Positions 1 to 24,900 of a stretch of 64,000 nucleotides of DNA are shown in pieces. The stretch's first letter is position 1; each line of letters opens with the position of its first letter. The translations under genes and the position numbers were made by a program. Origin of the DNA: Agelas oroides. Taxonomy: Eukaryota > Porifera > Demospongiae > Agelasida > Agelasidae. The stretch covers positions 25,137,174 through 25,201,173 of the forward strand of contig OX422184.1 of NCBI GenBank assembly GCA_949130485.1, in the 5' to 3' direction. Below the pieces are notes generated by a model. It searched no databases and was not told the DNA's origin. It saw only the letters and a list, made by a program, of their open reading frames with translations.

Positions 1-2779
1 CCTGCTCTCTTCCAGGTGGTGGCACGACCACTCTTGCTCCCCACAGCACACACCCATCTAGCACACTTAACTCCTCCTTCCTCCTCCAGTACGGCTGCAA
101 CTCTCCCTTCAGTTCTTGAGGGGGCCAACCGTGGAGCACGAATCTTCTCACTTGGGCCAGGACGGTGTCTTTATCAGTCCAAACTCTGATCTGCCTGGCC
201 GTCACAGGCGACACTGTGTCCAAGTGCTCCTGGAGCAATAGGAGGTTACCCGGGACTGGAACAACTGTCGGGGTCTGGGGTAGTGGCAAACGGCTGAGGG
301 CATCTGCATGACCTTGGTCCTTTCCAGGGCGGTAGGTGATTGTATATTCGTATGCGCTCAAGGTGAGGGCCCAGCGTTGGATTCGTGATGCAGCCATCGC
401 TGGCACTCCTTTCGACTCGTTCAACAGGTAGCTCAAGGGCTGATGATCCGAATAAATGAAGAAGTGTCTCCCGTACAGGTAAGTGTGGAACTTTTTCACA
501 GCAAACACAATAGCCAGCGCCTCCTTTTCAAGCTGAGAATAGTTCTTTTCAGCTGGTGCTAGTGTTCTTGAGGCAAACGCTATCGGTTTCTCCACACCAC
601 TCTCCATCCTGTGGGAAATCACTGCACCCAGTCCATATGGGGATGCATCGCAAGATAGAGTCAACTCTTTCTCCGAGTCGTAGTGAACCAAGAGAGTGTC
701 CGACTGTAGGGCTAACTTGGCCTGCTCAAACGCCTTCTGCTGCTCCTTACTCCACTTCCACCTTCTGTTCTTCTGGAGAAGGGCATACAGTGGGGACAAG
801 GTTGTTGACATGTTAGGCAAAAACTTGCTATAATAACTGAGAAGCCCAAGGAACGACTTGAGTTCAGTCACATTGTGTGGCTGCGGGGCTTCCTGAATGG
901 CTTTGATCTTATCAGCTGTCGGGTGGATTCCCGCTTCATTCACCTTGTGGCCAAGATACTCCACCTCTTTAGCCATGAACACACACTTTGGCTTCTTCAA
1001 CCTGACACCAGCAGTCTTTAGTCTCTCAAGCACTGCAGTCAAATTCGCCAGGTGTTGCTCCTGTGTCTCACCAGTCAGCAAGATGTCATCCATGTATGCA
1101 GCAACATAAGGGATTCCCTTGACCAAACCGTCAATTGCTCTCTGGAAGATCCCTGGTGCTGATGACACACCAAAGGGTAGTCTGTTGTACTGGAACAGTC
1201 CTCGATGGGTATTGATCGTTGTATACTGTTTGGAGTTCGTCTCCAGTGGCAGCTGCAAATATGCATGTTGGAGATCTAACTTTGAAAAGGTCTTTCCTCC
1301 CGCCAATGTAGCAAACAGTTCATCCACTCTTGGGAGAGGATATGAGTCGAGTCGAGAGGCCTGGTTCACTGTCAGACGATAGTCTCCACAGATGCGTATA
1401 GAACCATCACTTTTAACAACTGGTACGATGGGTGCTGCCCATTCAGCTGATTGCACGGCTTCGACTATTCCCTCTTCCTGCAGTCTATCCAACTCTGCCT
1501 CCACTTTCTGTTTGAGAGCAAACGGAACTGGTCTGGCTTTGCAAAAACGGGGCTGGGCCTGAGGGTCTACATCAATTCGAGCTTCCATGCCCTTGATCTC
1601 CCCTAACTCATTTTCAAATACCTCTGCATACCTCTGTAAGGTTTCCTGAAGTGCAGGTGTCTGCTGCAGCTGGTGTATCCCCTGCCAGTTCAGGCGGATC
1701 TTTTGGAGCCAGTTTCGACCCAACAGGCTGGCACCCATGCCTTGAACCACTAAAAGGGGTAGCTCCTCCAGCTGGTCCTCGTAGCTCACTTGTACGGAAA
1801 TGCTGCCAATCACTTCCAACTCCTCTCCACTGTATGTCCGCAGTTTGGTTGAGGATGGTTGGAGGGCTGGTCGATCGTGGGGCCATGTAAAATGGTATGT
1901 GTGTTCACTGATGACACTGACAGCTGCCCCTGTGTCCAGCTCCATCGTCATTGGTACTCCGTCCACTGTCACTAAGACTTCGATCGGGCTGGCTCGCTGA
2001 GAGTTCACAGGGAATAAGGTGTACGCTTCTTGCTCGCTTGCCGGGCTGCGTGTTTCACTTTCCAGTGCATGCGTTTGCTGCGGCTGTTGTCCGCTATTAC
2101 TGCACCGACCTGCAGCTGTGCCTTGCGTTCTCTTCATTGAGCGGCACACTCTGGCCAGATGACCTCGCTTCTTACACGAGTGACAAACAGTGTCTTTGAA
2201 TCGACAGTCTCGAGGTGCATGCCTCCCTCTGCACCGATAGCATGAGATTTCCATAGACCTTCCTGTGTCTGCGCGTGCTCGAGTTCCTCTCGGCGGTCCT
2301 CGTTTGGACGTCACAGCATTTACTGCCGTCATCGGGGGCTGTCGCTGCCCTTGGAGGTCTTTGGCGTTCTTGTCCGCGCTTTCTATGGCTTGTGCGAGGT
2401 TCTGAGCCTTCTGTAGCGTTAGATCAGGCTCCGCCAGCAATCGTCGCTGGGTGCTGCCGCTTGCAATTCCACATACTAGCCGGTCGCGTAGCATGTCCTC
2501 GAGTGATGCGCCGAACTCGCAGAACTCGGATAGTTGCCGCAGTTCCGCTACGAATGTTGCAACCGTTTCTCCCGGTTTTTGCGTACGGCTGTGGAACTGA
2601 AACCTCTGCACGATAACTGAGGGCTTCGGGGTATAGTGCGACTTTACCAGGGCCACTAGCTCATCATACGACTTCTCCGCCGGTTTTTTGGGAGCCGACA
2701 AGTTCCGGATCAACTTGTATGTTGCGGGGCCGCTTACAGTCAGTAGCACTGCCCGCTTTTTTTTTTTTTCTTCACTGGG
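1..2779 (-). CDS. gag-pro-pol polyprotein, partial (gag truncated at N-terminus, ends in pol before integrase)
   Basis: I translated one minus-strand frame from 2779 to 1 and found no stop. In order: the C-terminal half of a gag-like capsid; two CCHC zinc knuckles (CYRC...H...C near 2235, CHSC...GH...C near 2185); an aspartic protease with DTGA at about 1926-1936; a reverse transcriptase with the conserved FGVSSAP segment near 1160 and catalytic YMDD near 1090; an RNase H-like domain with CDASPYGLGAV near 640 and SDHQPLSYL near 440; then the linker leading to integrase, cut by the window edge. gag and pol share one frame, so no ribosomal frameshift is needed. An in-frame TGA lies at 2780-2782, just 5' of a run of 13 T (2757-2769) on the plus strand. 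The first roughly 100 gag codons expected between primer site and capsid are absent, and no ATG starts this frame there. This copy is therefore probably non-autonomous despite an intact pol. Confidence 0.93.
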
Positions 2780-2784
2780 TCATC

Positions 2785-2803
2785 AATCCCATCCTCGTCG
2801 CCA
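2785..2803 (-). promoter_or_regulatory. Primer-binding site complementary to tRNA-Ser(GCT) 3' end
   Basis: The plus strand reads AATCCCATCCTCGTCGCCA here, which is the 3' end of animal tRNA-Ser(GCT) including the added CCA, as I recall that tRNA. The minus strand is therefore the complementary 19-nt primer-binding site. It sits 4 nt inside the LTR edge, as expected for reverse-transcription priming. Confidence 0.75.
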
Positions 2804-2807
2804 AATA

Positions 2808-3057
2808 TGTGGTGTATTGCCTACTAGAGGCCACCAGTGCTTTGCACGCAGTTATTTAGACAATAACTTCAGAGACCATAGACTGAACTTTACGGAACAA
2901 CAACTCACAAAAATATTACAACTTCCAACTATATACAATAGAAGAAGACATACAAAAACGGATATAGATTTAATAACAGTCAAAGGTCAATATCTCACAA
3001 GGGGGCATGGCCCCAGACTCCCCCCCCCCCCCCCCCCCTACAATGCTGTGTGCTACA
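2808..3057 (-). repeat. 5' LTR of the gypsy-type element
   Basis: On the minus strand the segment starts TGTAGCACAC and ends ATACACCACA, giving the usual TG...CA termini with a short TGT/ACA inverted repeat. It is directly followed, after 4 bases, by a primer-binding site. It contains a run of 19 C on the plus strand (3020-3038), which probably varies in length. Boundaries are inferred from these termini only, because the partner LTR is off the window. Confidence 0.75.
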
Positions 3058-3468
3058 CTTTTCTTTTTCAACCTCCCAACCCGCTCATGGCAACCACTTG
3101 TTGCAGTCTCACTCCTGAAGCTCTCCCCTCCTTGGCAGCTATGCTTCTTCCCTCTTCCCTCCCCTCTCCCTCCCTCCTAAGTCTTTCCTCTCTCTCCCAC
3201 TCTCTCCCTCCCTCCTCCCCTTCTTCCCTCTTCCCTCCCCTCCTTCCTCCCTCCTAAGTCTTTCCTCTCTCTCCCACTCTCTCCCTCCCTCCTCCCCTTC
3301 TTCCCTCTTCCCTCCCCTCCTTCCTCCCTCCTAAGTCTTTCCACTCTTTCCCACTCTCTCCCACTCTCCTCCTCCCTCCCTCCCTCCCTCCTCCCCTTCT
3401 TCCCTCTTCCCTCCCCTCCTTCCTCCCTCCAAAGTCTTTCCACTCTCTCCCACTCTCTCCCTTCTCAC
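3058..3468. repeat. Polypyrimidine (CCTCCCT/CTCTCCC) low-complexity tract in intron
   Basis: From about 3120 to 3465 the plus strand is an imperfect tandem of CCCTCCTCC, CTTCCCTC and CTCTCCCACT units with several roughly 60-bp duplications, for example the repeated segment containing CCTAAGTCTTTCC. Long frames across it are repeat artefacts. It is the intron sequence between the RhoGAP exon and the gypsy LTR. Confidence 0.9.
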
Positions 3469-15750
<12,282 letters not shown>

Positions 15751-15757
15751 CTTGTGC

Positions 15758-15797
15758 CTGTGTGTGTGTGAGTGTGTGTGTGGGTGTGTGTGTGTGT

Positions 15798-15870
<73 letters not shown>

Positions 15871-15872
15871 TG
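15758..15872. repeat. (GT)n microsatellite upstream of F-BAR exon 1
   Basis: GT repeat with GAGT/GGGT interruptions. On the gene strand it lies immediately 5' of the ATG at 15750. Confidence 0.95.
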
Positions 15873-17845
15873 ATATTCTTATGCTACAGAAATATAAGGG
15901 GTGTACATAATGTAACTTATCTCAAACTACAATCTTGGTGAAGTTTTTCTCTAATAACACATGTTCAGTACAGCAGTAGCAAACCAAAGCGCATGTTTTA
16001 GCTTTAGCGCCGCAAACTACTCTCAAAAACTGCACAAAAAGCACTCAATAAGGGTTGTAGTGCCCAGAATCAGACGATTTCACTGAGCATTGCATCATCA
16101 GATTGCTGAGTGGAAGTGAGCTTGTCCTACCCCCCTGAGTGCACTTAACACATGTTCAGTACCACCCTCTCTCTCTCTCTTCCACACACACTGTCAAAAC
16201 CTCAGATCATTTCTTGTGGACACGGCCGCCCACCTCTGATATGACAAGCTACTACAATGTTTACACAGACATTCCACACAGTAAAGAGGTGTACGTTTGA
16301 CTGCTTGAGGCAAACATTTGAGGTCTTCTTCAAACTACAACTACAATTCCCTACCAGTATATAACAGCTATTAGAACATAATAACAGTATATATTCTGGA
16401 ATCTCATTGGTCAGGGCGTGGTCTCTAGATCACATAGATCCATGTGTGGTCTCTTTCCATGCTCTGTGGGCCTTGACTGTAACTTGATCATAGCTGTTGT
16501 TATGATAACAAACACAAATTTTGTGGTAAGTGTACAATTTTGTTGACATGTTTTAAATAAGTTAGACGCTTCATCCAATGGGATCTACACTTTTGGGAAA
16601 GTCCTTGAGTCGCCTCAGCATTGGGCCTTCGGGTTTCTAAATCATGTAGATTCCGCAAGTCCCTCCACCCTAACTAGGCTAGGTAAGCGAACTAGCCAGT
16701 AAGCAAAGATTGACATTCTGAAACTGCCTCAGAACTAAGATTAGAACATGAACATTCTTACAGATGGATGAGATTTCAGTAAAATTATACTCCACTTCAC
16801 TACTTCATTAGCCTGTGTGACAGTAGCCAGTAAATTGGCATTCTCTGCCAATGTGGCAGAAATGCTGAATAGTCTTCATCACATATTTCAATCACCATGT
16901 TTAAAGCGCCATATAATGCTGAACTTCCATTTATGGCAGCGTTGTGCAAACTTCATAGGCACAAGAATATCTGGTGCTACTACAAAGTACAGAGACCTTA
17001 ACAAATATACAATGCTTCAAATGTAGTGGTGTAATCCAAATATGCAATGGAATCATCTTTGATTTCTGCCGCATACAAAAGACATGCTTATATAGTTGTT
17101 CATGTGGGGGGCCAGTTCCCCAATATATCATGTGCACACATAAGTATTAAGTGTCTAGCTCAAAAATTTCCTGTAAGCATACTCCCAGACCCCTAGCTAC
17201 CGTAGACTTACACACACACCCACTACCCAGCCTCCCAAATGTGAAGTATCTTCCTATGTCACTGAGCAGGCCTGCTGACCATCTGCCAGCAGTTTTCAGT
17301 GTGAAATATAGCTGTTGCTACACTCCTTTAGTACCAGAATTACTCCATAAGCAGCCTCATTTTACCATATCAACCTAGCTTGCGTCATACCAATAGGACC
17401 AACGAATGACAAGATCGCAATTTCAATGCAGCAGGCAGTATCACATTTACCTCAGAATACTGTATAAACAGCCCACTTTACTGCTTGTATCATAGCAAGG
17501 TTACATGGGAAGCTGCAGATCAACAGATACGCAATGCACGTTACATACCGCCCGGTGTAAGGTGATCGATCCACAGTGACTCCTCCTGTAACTCACGCGG
17601 TAGTCGTCCTGGACCCGCCCCCTTTTAATTAGGGGAGTCTCGTTCCGCACTTTTGATCCCGCCGAGTGAAAGTTTGGTCTGGGTACGAGTCCCTGAATGT
17701 AATCACAAAAATTTTCATGCAAGTGCTGGAAAACAAGCACAATTAGACATTACGTTTCTATAAAACAAAGACTATAAACTGATGACTATAAGCATCTGCA
17801 GGCTATCCTGTTATGTTCTCAGTCTCGTTGATATAACGTATCAAG
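15873..17845. other. Intergenic, no gene recognised
   Basis: AT-rich sequence with dispersed-repeat traces. 16390-16520 (GGAATCTCATTGGTCAGGGC, GTGGTCTCTAGATC) resembles 32060-32130 (CTGATTGGTCAGAGTGTGGTC). 16880-16985 (GCGCCATATAATGCTGAAC, TGGTGCTACTA) resembles 4425-4475. No open frame with credible protein content was found. Confidence 0.5.
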
Positions 17846-20104
17846 TTAAACTTGAAGTGTGGCAATTTGTACTTCGTTTGTGTCTCCAGTATTAGTCTTC
17901 CCTCCCACCACCATCATTTTGTTGCCAGGGAGGACTGTCACTAGGCACCAGGATCGAGGGAGTGACATGTGGCTGATGATCTCCCAGGAGTTGTCTTGAG
18001 TGTTGTGTGAATAGATATTGTTAGTGTACTTTTCATGGGAATCTTCTCCACCAACTGCTAGCAGCTGTCCATTTAGTGTAACACAGGTGGAAGTAAACAC
18101 TGGCAGGTCAGCGATTGTGTGCCATACTGCTTCCTGTGACTGAAGGAGGGCATTCAGAGAGCAGGTGAACACTGACTTTGTCAAGACACCACGTTCGCCT
18201 CTCCCCCCAACTACTGAAGTAGACTTTGTCCCCACAGACTGTGGCTGAAGCTTGAGAGAGAGGGCAAGGCAGGCGGCTGGCTGTTGACCATTCCTGACTG
18301 TCAATGTCCATCACTTCTACTGTTCTTAGTACAGTATCCCCCTCTTCCTCTCCTCCTGCCACTACCAAGGCCTTTCCACTGCAGACAACAGCAGTATAAC
18401 TGCGTTTGGTTGGCATGTGTTTGAAGTACTCCACCCACTTCCCCGCCCCACCATTCTCCATGAAGCTGAGGAGTGTGTTGGTGTATTGATTAGACTGCCT
18501 CCCACCAACAGCAGTCACAAGGCCATTGACAACTGTGAGAGTGAAGCAGTCTCTATGACGCTCAGGGAGGTTACGACACTCAGGGAGGTTACACCACTCA
18601 TCTTTGTCTGAATCATATGATAGTACTTCTCCACTTTCAGTAAATCCTGGTCTAATGTATGCCATGTTACCACACACAGTGGATGAACCTCTGTGCATTG
18701 CGCGATCTGGTGTTTTACACATTTTCCAATTCCCTGACAGTTCTGTCAGCTGTTGTAAATGCTGGTTCTCTTCCTGCAACTGCTGGATCACTTTCTCTCT
18801 CTGCAGGAGGGTTTGTTGGAGCTGTGCAGTTGCCTGCCTACTAGCTGTCAGCTGTTGGTTCAACTCTTGAATACGCCTCTCCATGGCATCAATAACATGG
18901 TCTTTCTCTTGATAAACTTGCTGTAGCATTTTGTCTTTTTTAAACAACTTCTGTTGTAGATGTTGGTAATTCTCCCCCTGCGACTGTTGGTTCAGCTCTT
19001 TAAGTTGCTTCTCTGTGACTGTTTTGACCATTCGGTATCCAAACTGTCCCTGGGCTTGCTCTACCATTGCTGATAGCTATATACATTGAACAAATACAAA
19101 TTTTGACTCACTTTATATCCTTTCAGCACTGAACATTTACTTCATGCACCTTTTATATCAATTAATAACAACAATTAGCACCGAGATACACTACATGATT
19201 TATCCCCCCTGTATGCATGCTCAGCAAATTAACAGCATGAATCAACTATATGAATCAGCCGTCCTTTTGTTGGGAAGGGTCATCATTGCATATGGATAGA
19301 TTGCTAGTAGGATTAGAACTATATGCCAATGAATTAACAATCACTCTACACAATTAGGTATCTCCAAAGTATCCCAGAGAGAACTTACTGATGTGCTTTC
19401 CTCATAGACACACTGGTCCCCCACTGCCACTCGCAGAATGAGATACTGCTGGAAAAAGTCGGTGTCATTTTGTATTCTCCTAATAAGCGATGGGATCAAG
19501 TACGATGGAATGAGCCATGTCACTGAAAAACAGCCTTTACGAACACGATCAAGCAAGGCTGTTGGTGGGGAGTCAGGTACAAGATAATGGTAAGAGAACA
19601 ATTCCCACACTTCAGCAAGGTACTGCAAGGAGTGGTCAATGAATTTGGTTTTCCATTCTACTGGAGTGTAGTAGCGAGGATCATACTTGGCTCTCTGTGC
19701 TGGAGGATTGTCATGAACATCAATGTCAGCCTCAATATACTCTTCAATTGTGGTTACTAAGGAGTAAGCCTTGAGGTCTTTCATGTAGGTTTGCACCCAA
19801 CCCATGATCTCGGGATCACTAGAACCAAACTTCTTGGCAATTTGCACAAGTGGAGAGTAGTGGAAGTAATTCTACAGGTCATGGTGAGTGATGGCGTCAA
19901 AGACTTTTGCTAAACTGGTTGGTGATGGCGGGATGCAATGTCCTGGAGGGAATTGATTTATGACAAATGACCGAAACATTTCGGTATCGACTCCATTTTT
20001 GGACAGTTTATTGCACACTTTTGTCTGGAAATCTGCAAATTTGGCTTTGATGGCTTGTTGATTCTCACGGTTGAAAACAGCAACTTTACTCGGTACTTGA
20101 CCAG
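17846..20104 (-). pseudogene. Coiled-coil kelch-repeat protein gene, disrupted
   Basis: Two exons are clear: 19389-20104 and 17846-19076, joined in phase (EEST-S, then LSAMVEQ). An acceptor TATTTTGCAG at 20105 shows that at least one more exon lies upstream. The second exon encodes a glutamine-rich coiled coil (KQLKELNQQ..., REKVIQQLQEEN) followed by kelch-type beta-propeller repeats (VVNGLVTAVGG, ALVVAGG, GQLLAVGG, KMMVVGG). Two lesions are visible. An in-frame TAG at 19872-19874 separates ITHHDL from NYFHYSPL, where Trp is likely the original residue. A one-base shift near the GGGGGG run at about 18200 moves the frame from DKVYFSS to RGERGVLTKS. Kelch proteins usually act as scaffolds or ubiquitin-ligase adaptors; the role of this one is not known. 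Recent pseudogenisation is likely, but assembly error is possible for the homopolymer shift. Confidence 0.8.
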
Positions 20105-20706
20105 CTGCAAAATAGAAGTAAAGGCTGCACAATGCAGTTTGTGACTTCCCACTATCCCACTCTTTTTGCAGTCATTGGCAAACAGTTTTCAACTAATAAC
20201 TTCTAAGCAAGGATTTGGCATTCTAGTGCTAGGCAATCAACACATCCTATTTTGTACCGTCCAGTTTTGCTTTTCAGGATTTATCACTGTATGAAAAATG
20301 GAGGTTGATTTAATCCAAGAAATGTCATCTCAGTTGCAGTCTAAATTCATCCAGGTCTAGGCAGTTGCCCACCTCCTTTAGCCATATGGTTTTAGGGTTA
20401 CATTCCTTGTCCAGTGAAGGTTTCTAGCAAAAAATAAACTAGGTTGCAAATGAAATGAATTTCATTTTGTGATTGCATATTTGTGCCAAAAGGGGGTGGA
20501 ACTCAGGCTATATTCATGTGTTATTGGATGAACTCTGAAAAATATTCCTGCACTATGGGCTAACTTTTGGGCAGTATTTGTGTATTTTACACAAGTATTC
20601 ACACCTTATTGGAGCTTTGAGTAGCAAAGGCTGTAACCCTACACTGTGGTAAAAGTGGGAGGCAGTATAGGCCAAGGTCCTGCAACTGAGGTAAACCCAT
20701 CTTGGA
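20105..20706. other. Region upstream of the kelch gene, no exon recognised
   Basis: The sequence should contain the 5' exon(s) of the kelch-family gene, but no segment with a good ATG, coding content and GT donor could be chosen with confidence. Confidence 0.4.
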
Positions 20707-20710
20707 TTAA

Positions 20711-21678
20711 GGTAGGACAACCTTGAATCGCGAATCGGGCCGATCCCACTCATGAATAATTAATGAGGTCGGGTGACCATAATGGTGCGATTGAAATTCA
20801 TTGGCTTGTTTACACTTTCCCATGGCGACAACCGGAATCAACAAGGGGGGCATGTCCCTTTGATGTGGCCTGCGGCCCTTTGTAGTGGTCTGGCGGCACT
20901 TTCATGTGGCTGGGCGGAACTTTGAAGAAATCCTCCAACACTTAAAAAAAAAAAAAAAAACAGTAAAAAGATTTTCTAGCTCGTTGAATGTGATGGTTGG
21001 CTATTTGTGTGTGCAAAGCTTGCCTGAGTGGGCTTGAATGTTTGTGAGTGTGGTGGAAAGGCAGAGAGCCATCCTGGAAGACGGGTGTCATCACACAGTT
21101 GTCTGGCAAAGGTACTGTAGAAAGCTGACTTTTCAGGCTTGTAGGCCCCGCCCGATTTTATGCTAGTGGGAATGTGTGTAACTTGGCTCCATTCTAGGGG
21201 CAATGACAGGGAGTAGGTTTGTGGGCATAACTCCCTGGCCTGGAGGTGAGCAGGAAAAAGCATACGTAGTTTTGTAGGGGGTGAGTTGAGCTTTCTGAAA
21301 CTGGGCTCAGTGTTGGTTGGTTTGAGTGGAGGTGTGTCGAATTTTTCTTGAAAGCCAGCATAGCCAAAATTACTGCTTTTGAGGTCAAATGTGTGTTTTG
21401 GCCTGTAGACTGGAACTGAAGTGGTCCCAGGACAAACCCATACGTAAAGTTTTTACTTGTTTTGTGTGTGTGTTGATGATGTGGTCAGACTGGGGGTAGA
21501 GCCTTGGAGAGGGTGCAAATTTTTATTTTAGCTGAGGGACTAAAAATTGAGTTTTTTGGCATTATCAGCTAGAGAAAGCAGTTTGGTACAAACTTTTTGT
21601 GAATCTTGTGTACGCTTAGACACTACCCATCAGTCCGTCCACATGGCTCGGAGATTTGTGATTCAAGGTTGTCCTACC
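20711..21678. mobile_element. Non-autonomous TIR DNA transposon flanked by TTAA
   Basis: Both ends carry the perfect inverted repeat GGTAGGACAACCTTGAATC (20711 rightward, 21678 leftward), with partial similarity for a few more bases. TTAA lies directly outside each end (20707-20710 and 21679-21682). The TTAA target suggests piggyBac-like or Kolobok-like transposition. No transposase motif was found in about 970 bp, and an internal A17 run is at about 20945. Confidence 0.8.
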
Positions 21679-21943
21679 TTAAATCAATCTACATTTTTTC
21701 GGTGATATAGGGTTTTTGCTCTGAAGCCATAGAATTTTTAAAACAAATTTAACAAATTTTGATTTAGCACAGTTGCCTAAATTCAGGCATTTTAGGCAAC
21801 TTGAGTGTACTAAAATGGGAGGCCTGGAAATGAAGTTATGTCATTTCATCTCTCACACTTGTGAAAGAGCATAGCCAAAAAAGCAAGCTCCCTCTCTCAG
21901 GATTATTACACACCAAAGAAGACAGCTAGATATACCATGTTAC

Positions 21944-24900
21944 CTGAGTGTGATTGTGGGAGGAGATGAGGGGGAGGGGAGGTCACACTCTGAGGTTGCA
22001 GGGTGGAGTGGGGAGAGGGTGGACCTGTCGGGAGACAATATACAGCTCAACACACAATTGTGAACTCAGGAGAAAAAACACTGTTGAACTTACTCATTTG
22101 AATTTCTGTCTCTCCTTCTGGAATGGATGGCGTCTGATGGGTGTCTCTCACTACTAACATTTGTGGCACTGCAATAAACAAGGGCTATATACTTCATTTT
22201 AGATTGCCTACAGTGTGACAGCATGAACTACACATAGATACATGAAGATAGACAGTAACACCAAAATCTCATGAAAGCCACTTGACATACTACATGTTTC
22301 ATTGATAAATTTACTTTTAGGCTGTGCAAGTACTGGGATATAGTATAATGCAACCATCAAGGCATGCGTTACAAACATGAAGATCAGACAACAGTGCTTG
22401 TGGGATATAGCTATTAGGCATGACTATCTAGGGCAAAGTGAGCTAGAACGATGACTGGGTACAGAGAAGTTTTGACAGCATCTCAGTTCTGAGGGAACTT
22501 GATAAGATACAGTGCTAGGGTGAGCCTAATTTCTATTGCCACAGTACAGTACTAGCATTACATATCAGTATGTAGCATATCTAGCACTGTATTAATAATA
22601 AAACTGGCATTGCACTTCATCTTCACTTCATGTATTTCTGCAAGGGTTAGTATCACATAAGTAATAGTTATATCCCTCCCTGGGGGTGGTCGTTTTACAC
22701 ATTGGTGTCATAGCCCGACACCGACGTGCAATAACTATTATATAGCCTGTTACCTAAGCAACACCACTGTGGAAGAGAGATATGAGCAACATTCTTATAT
22801 GTTGCCTAGGTAACAGGTTATATCAGCTCTTTGAAAGCACATTTAAATGATACATCAGACCTTCTAATTTGAGAATTTTGTGTCTTTGGGGGAGGAATGG
22901 ATTAGTGATGGTGAAGATTAAATTAGAGGTTGGGCTAGAAGTGAAACTATAGTGGAATATGTGCTTGGGCTAGGTGTTTGGTTTGAGATTATGGCTAGGG
23001 GTAGACCACTCCTCTGTGCCTGCTGTGTATGAATATACAAGTACTTTATTACTGATCACGTGGTGCTGCCTTGCATGTTTCCCATATCTCAAAACTTTGT
23101 TTAACTCCTGTTGCATATGTTGGTTCTTTTTCTGCAACTCCTGGGTGTTTTCTCTTTTTGTAGGAGATTTGACTCAAGCTGATTTTTTCCTGAGTTGCTT
23201 GTTGAAGCGTTTCTTGGTCTTTCTCTTGCTGTAAATGTTGTTTCTATTCTATTGTAACATCTGGATTTTCATTTCTTGCACACGTTTTGCCTCCTGAATA
23301 ACTGCCAGCTGTTGGTTTAGTTCTTGAAGTTGCTTCTTCTTGGTCTGAATATCACAATGTTTTTCCAGATTTGCTTGTTCATATTGCTTCATCACTTGAT
23401 CTTTCTCTCGCAACTGTTCCCTGAAAATATTCCATCTCTTCTTCCTGCAACCCCTCAGTGACATCATCTTTCTCCCAAGTTACTTGTTGAAGTTTCTGTA
23501 TCTGTTGGTCTTTTTCTTGTAAATTCTGTTGTAATCCCTGTCTTACCAGTTTACTAATTTAAGAAATTGGTATATATAACTAGGTCTGAAATACATAGTG
23601 TACCCTGACATATAGCCTCCTGCATGTAAAGAGATGCCATTTTCACCCTCACATTTTATTGTTTGCAGCATGAAAAGCCCCCAACATTTTATACTGTGAA
23701 AGCTGGGGGCTTGTGAGTCGAGCCATTAACATATGACATACAACTGTACAAGTACATTTTGCTATGACATGTCTAACAAGCTGTGCATGGGAAGGTAACA
23801 AAATTAACTGCTTGGTAATTTCAATTGTACACAATCCTCAGAGTACTACAGAAAAATTTATTATAACTACAGTGCCATCTATTTATTATTATACAGCAGT
23901 TATGTGTACAAACATGAAGCTAGTATAGGGTCACATGCAGCAGAGATTTCCTTGATTTAGCGATTAGAGATGCAAGATTGCTCAGGAAACTAGCTAACTG
24001 AGATAATTATTACTATATGTATATACAACACACCAATACATAGGTGTAATAGGAGATAGAGAAGGAGATAATGCTGTGTAATGTCAGTGAGATTCTTTGG
24101 AAGATGTTTTGAATGTCTTACCAGTTTACTATTTTTCAAATTTAAGAAATTGGTATATATAACTATAGTGTACCCTGACATATAGCCTCCTGCATGTGAA
24201 GAGATGCCATTTTCACCCTCACATTTTATTGCTTGCAAGACAATAAAGTTACATGGTCTTCCCCTCGCTTTGTTCTCATGCACTCTTAGCAGAGCATGAT
24301 TAGCTAGCTATGAAATGCTTACATGGTGTTCTCCGTCCTTGCTCTGGGGCCGTAGTCCTATGAGTGTCAGAGAGAAAGAAAGAAATATGTTGTTAGACAG
24401 GTATACTCTGCATGTGGTTTGATGTGTGCATGTAGGAGGCTGACATTGTATCTTGCGTGCTAGATCTTGGAATCAAAGAATCAAAGAATCAATTTGATTT
24501 GTTGGCATAGTAACGGTAACATAAACAAAAGTCCATTCATATCTACAGTGCTGAAACTGACTCTTACAAGTCAGAAACTTATTGACTGTGAATTCGAGTT
24601 AAGTTTGTCTTCTTTAAATTTCATGTTAGATCCCCTGATGGTACAGTGGCTGTAGTGTCATTTTATAGCCACACCCAAAAGGGAAGTGAACCCTACATAA
24701 CTTGCTATACTAAGCACTAGTATGCAGTATGTTGTGACGCATACTGTACAGTACAGTAGCTACCAATCATTGTGCAGTACTTGGTCACATGAATGCTAAT
24801 AACTGATAGGAAACTGCAAGCTGTAAAGCCACAATTGCAATAGTAGAAGTGCGCCATTTTTTTATTGAGTTAATGTTGACACATATTGGACTCAAGGTGG

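Larger units (their letters stand above)
1..3057 (-). mobile_element. Ty3/gypsy-type LTR retrotransposon, 5' portion
   Basis: Read on the minus strand, the element starts with a 250-bp LTR (2808-3057), then a primer-binding site (2785-2803), then a continuous gag-pro-pol frame that runs off the left edge of the window before integrase. The domain order gag, protease, RT, RNase H is typical of Ty3/gypsy. The 3' LTR and target duplication lie outside the window, so insertion age cannot be judged by LTR comparison. The element is in the same orientation as the F-BAR/RhoGAP gene whose last visible exon ends at 3469. The intact reading frame suggests a fairly recent copy, although the gag N-terminus is missing. 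Confidence 0.92.

Noticed and set aside
1-2616. Plus-strand frames at 556-816, 897-1109, 1119-1382, 1651-2199 and 2275-2616
   Set aside because: Shadows of the minus-strand gag-pol frame, which has continuous recognised motifs.
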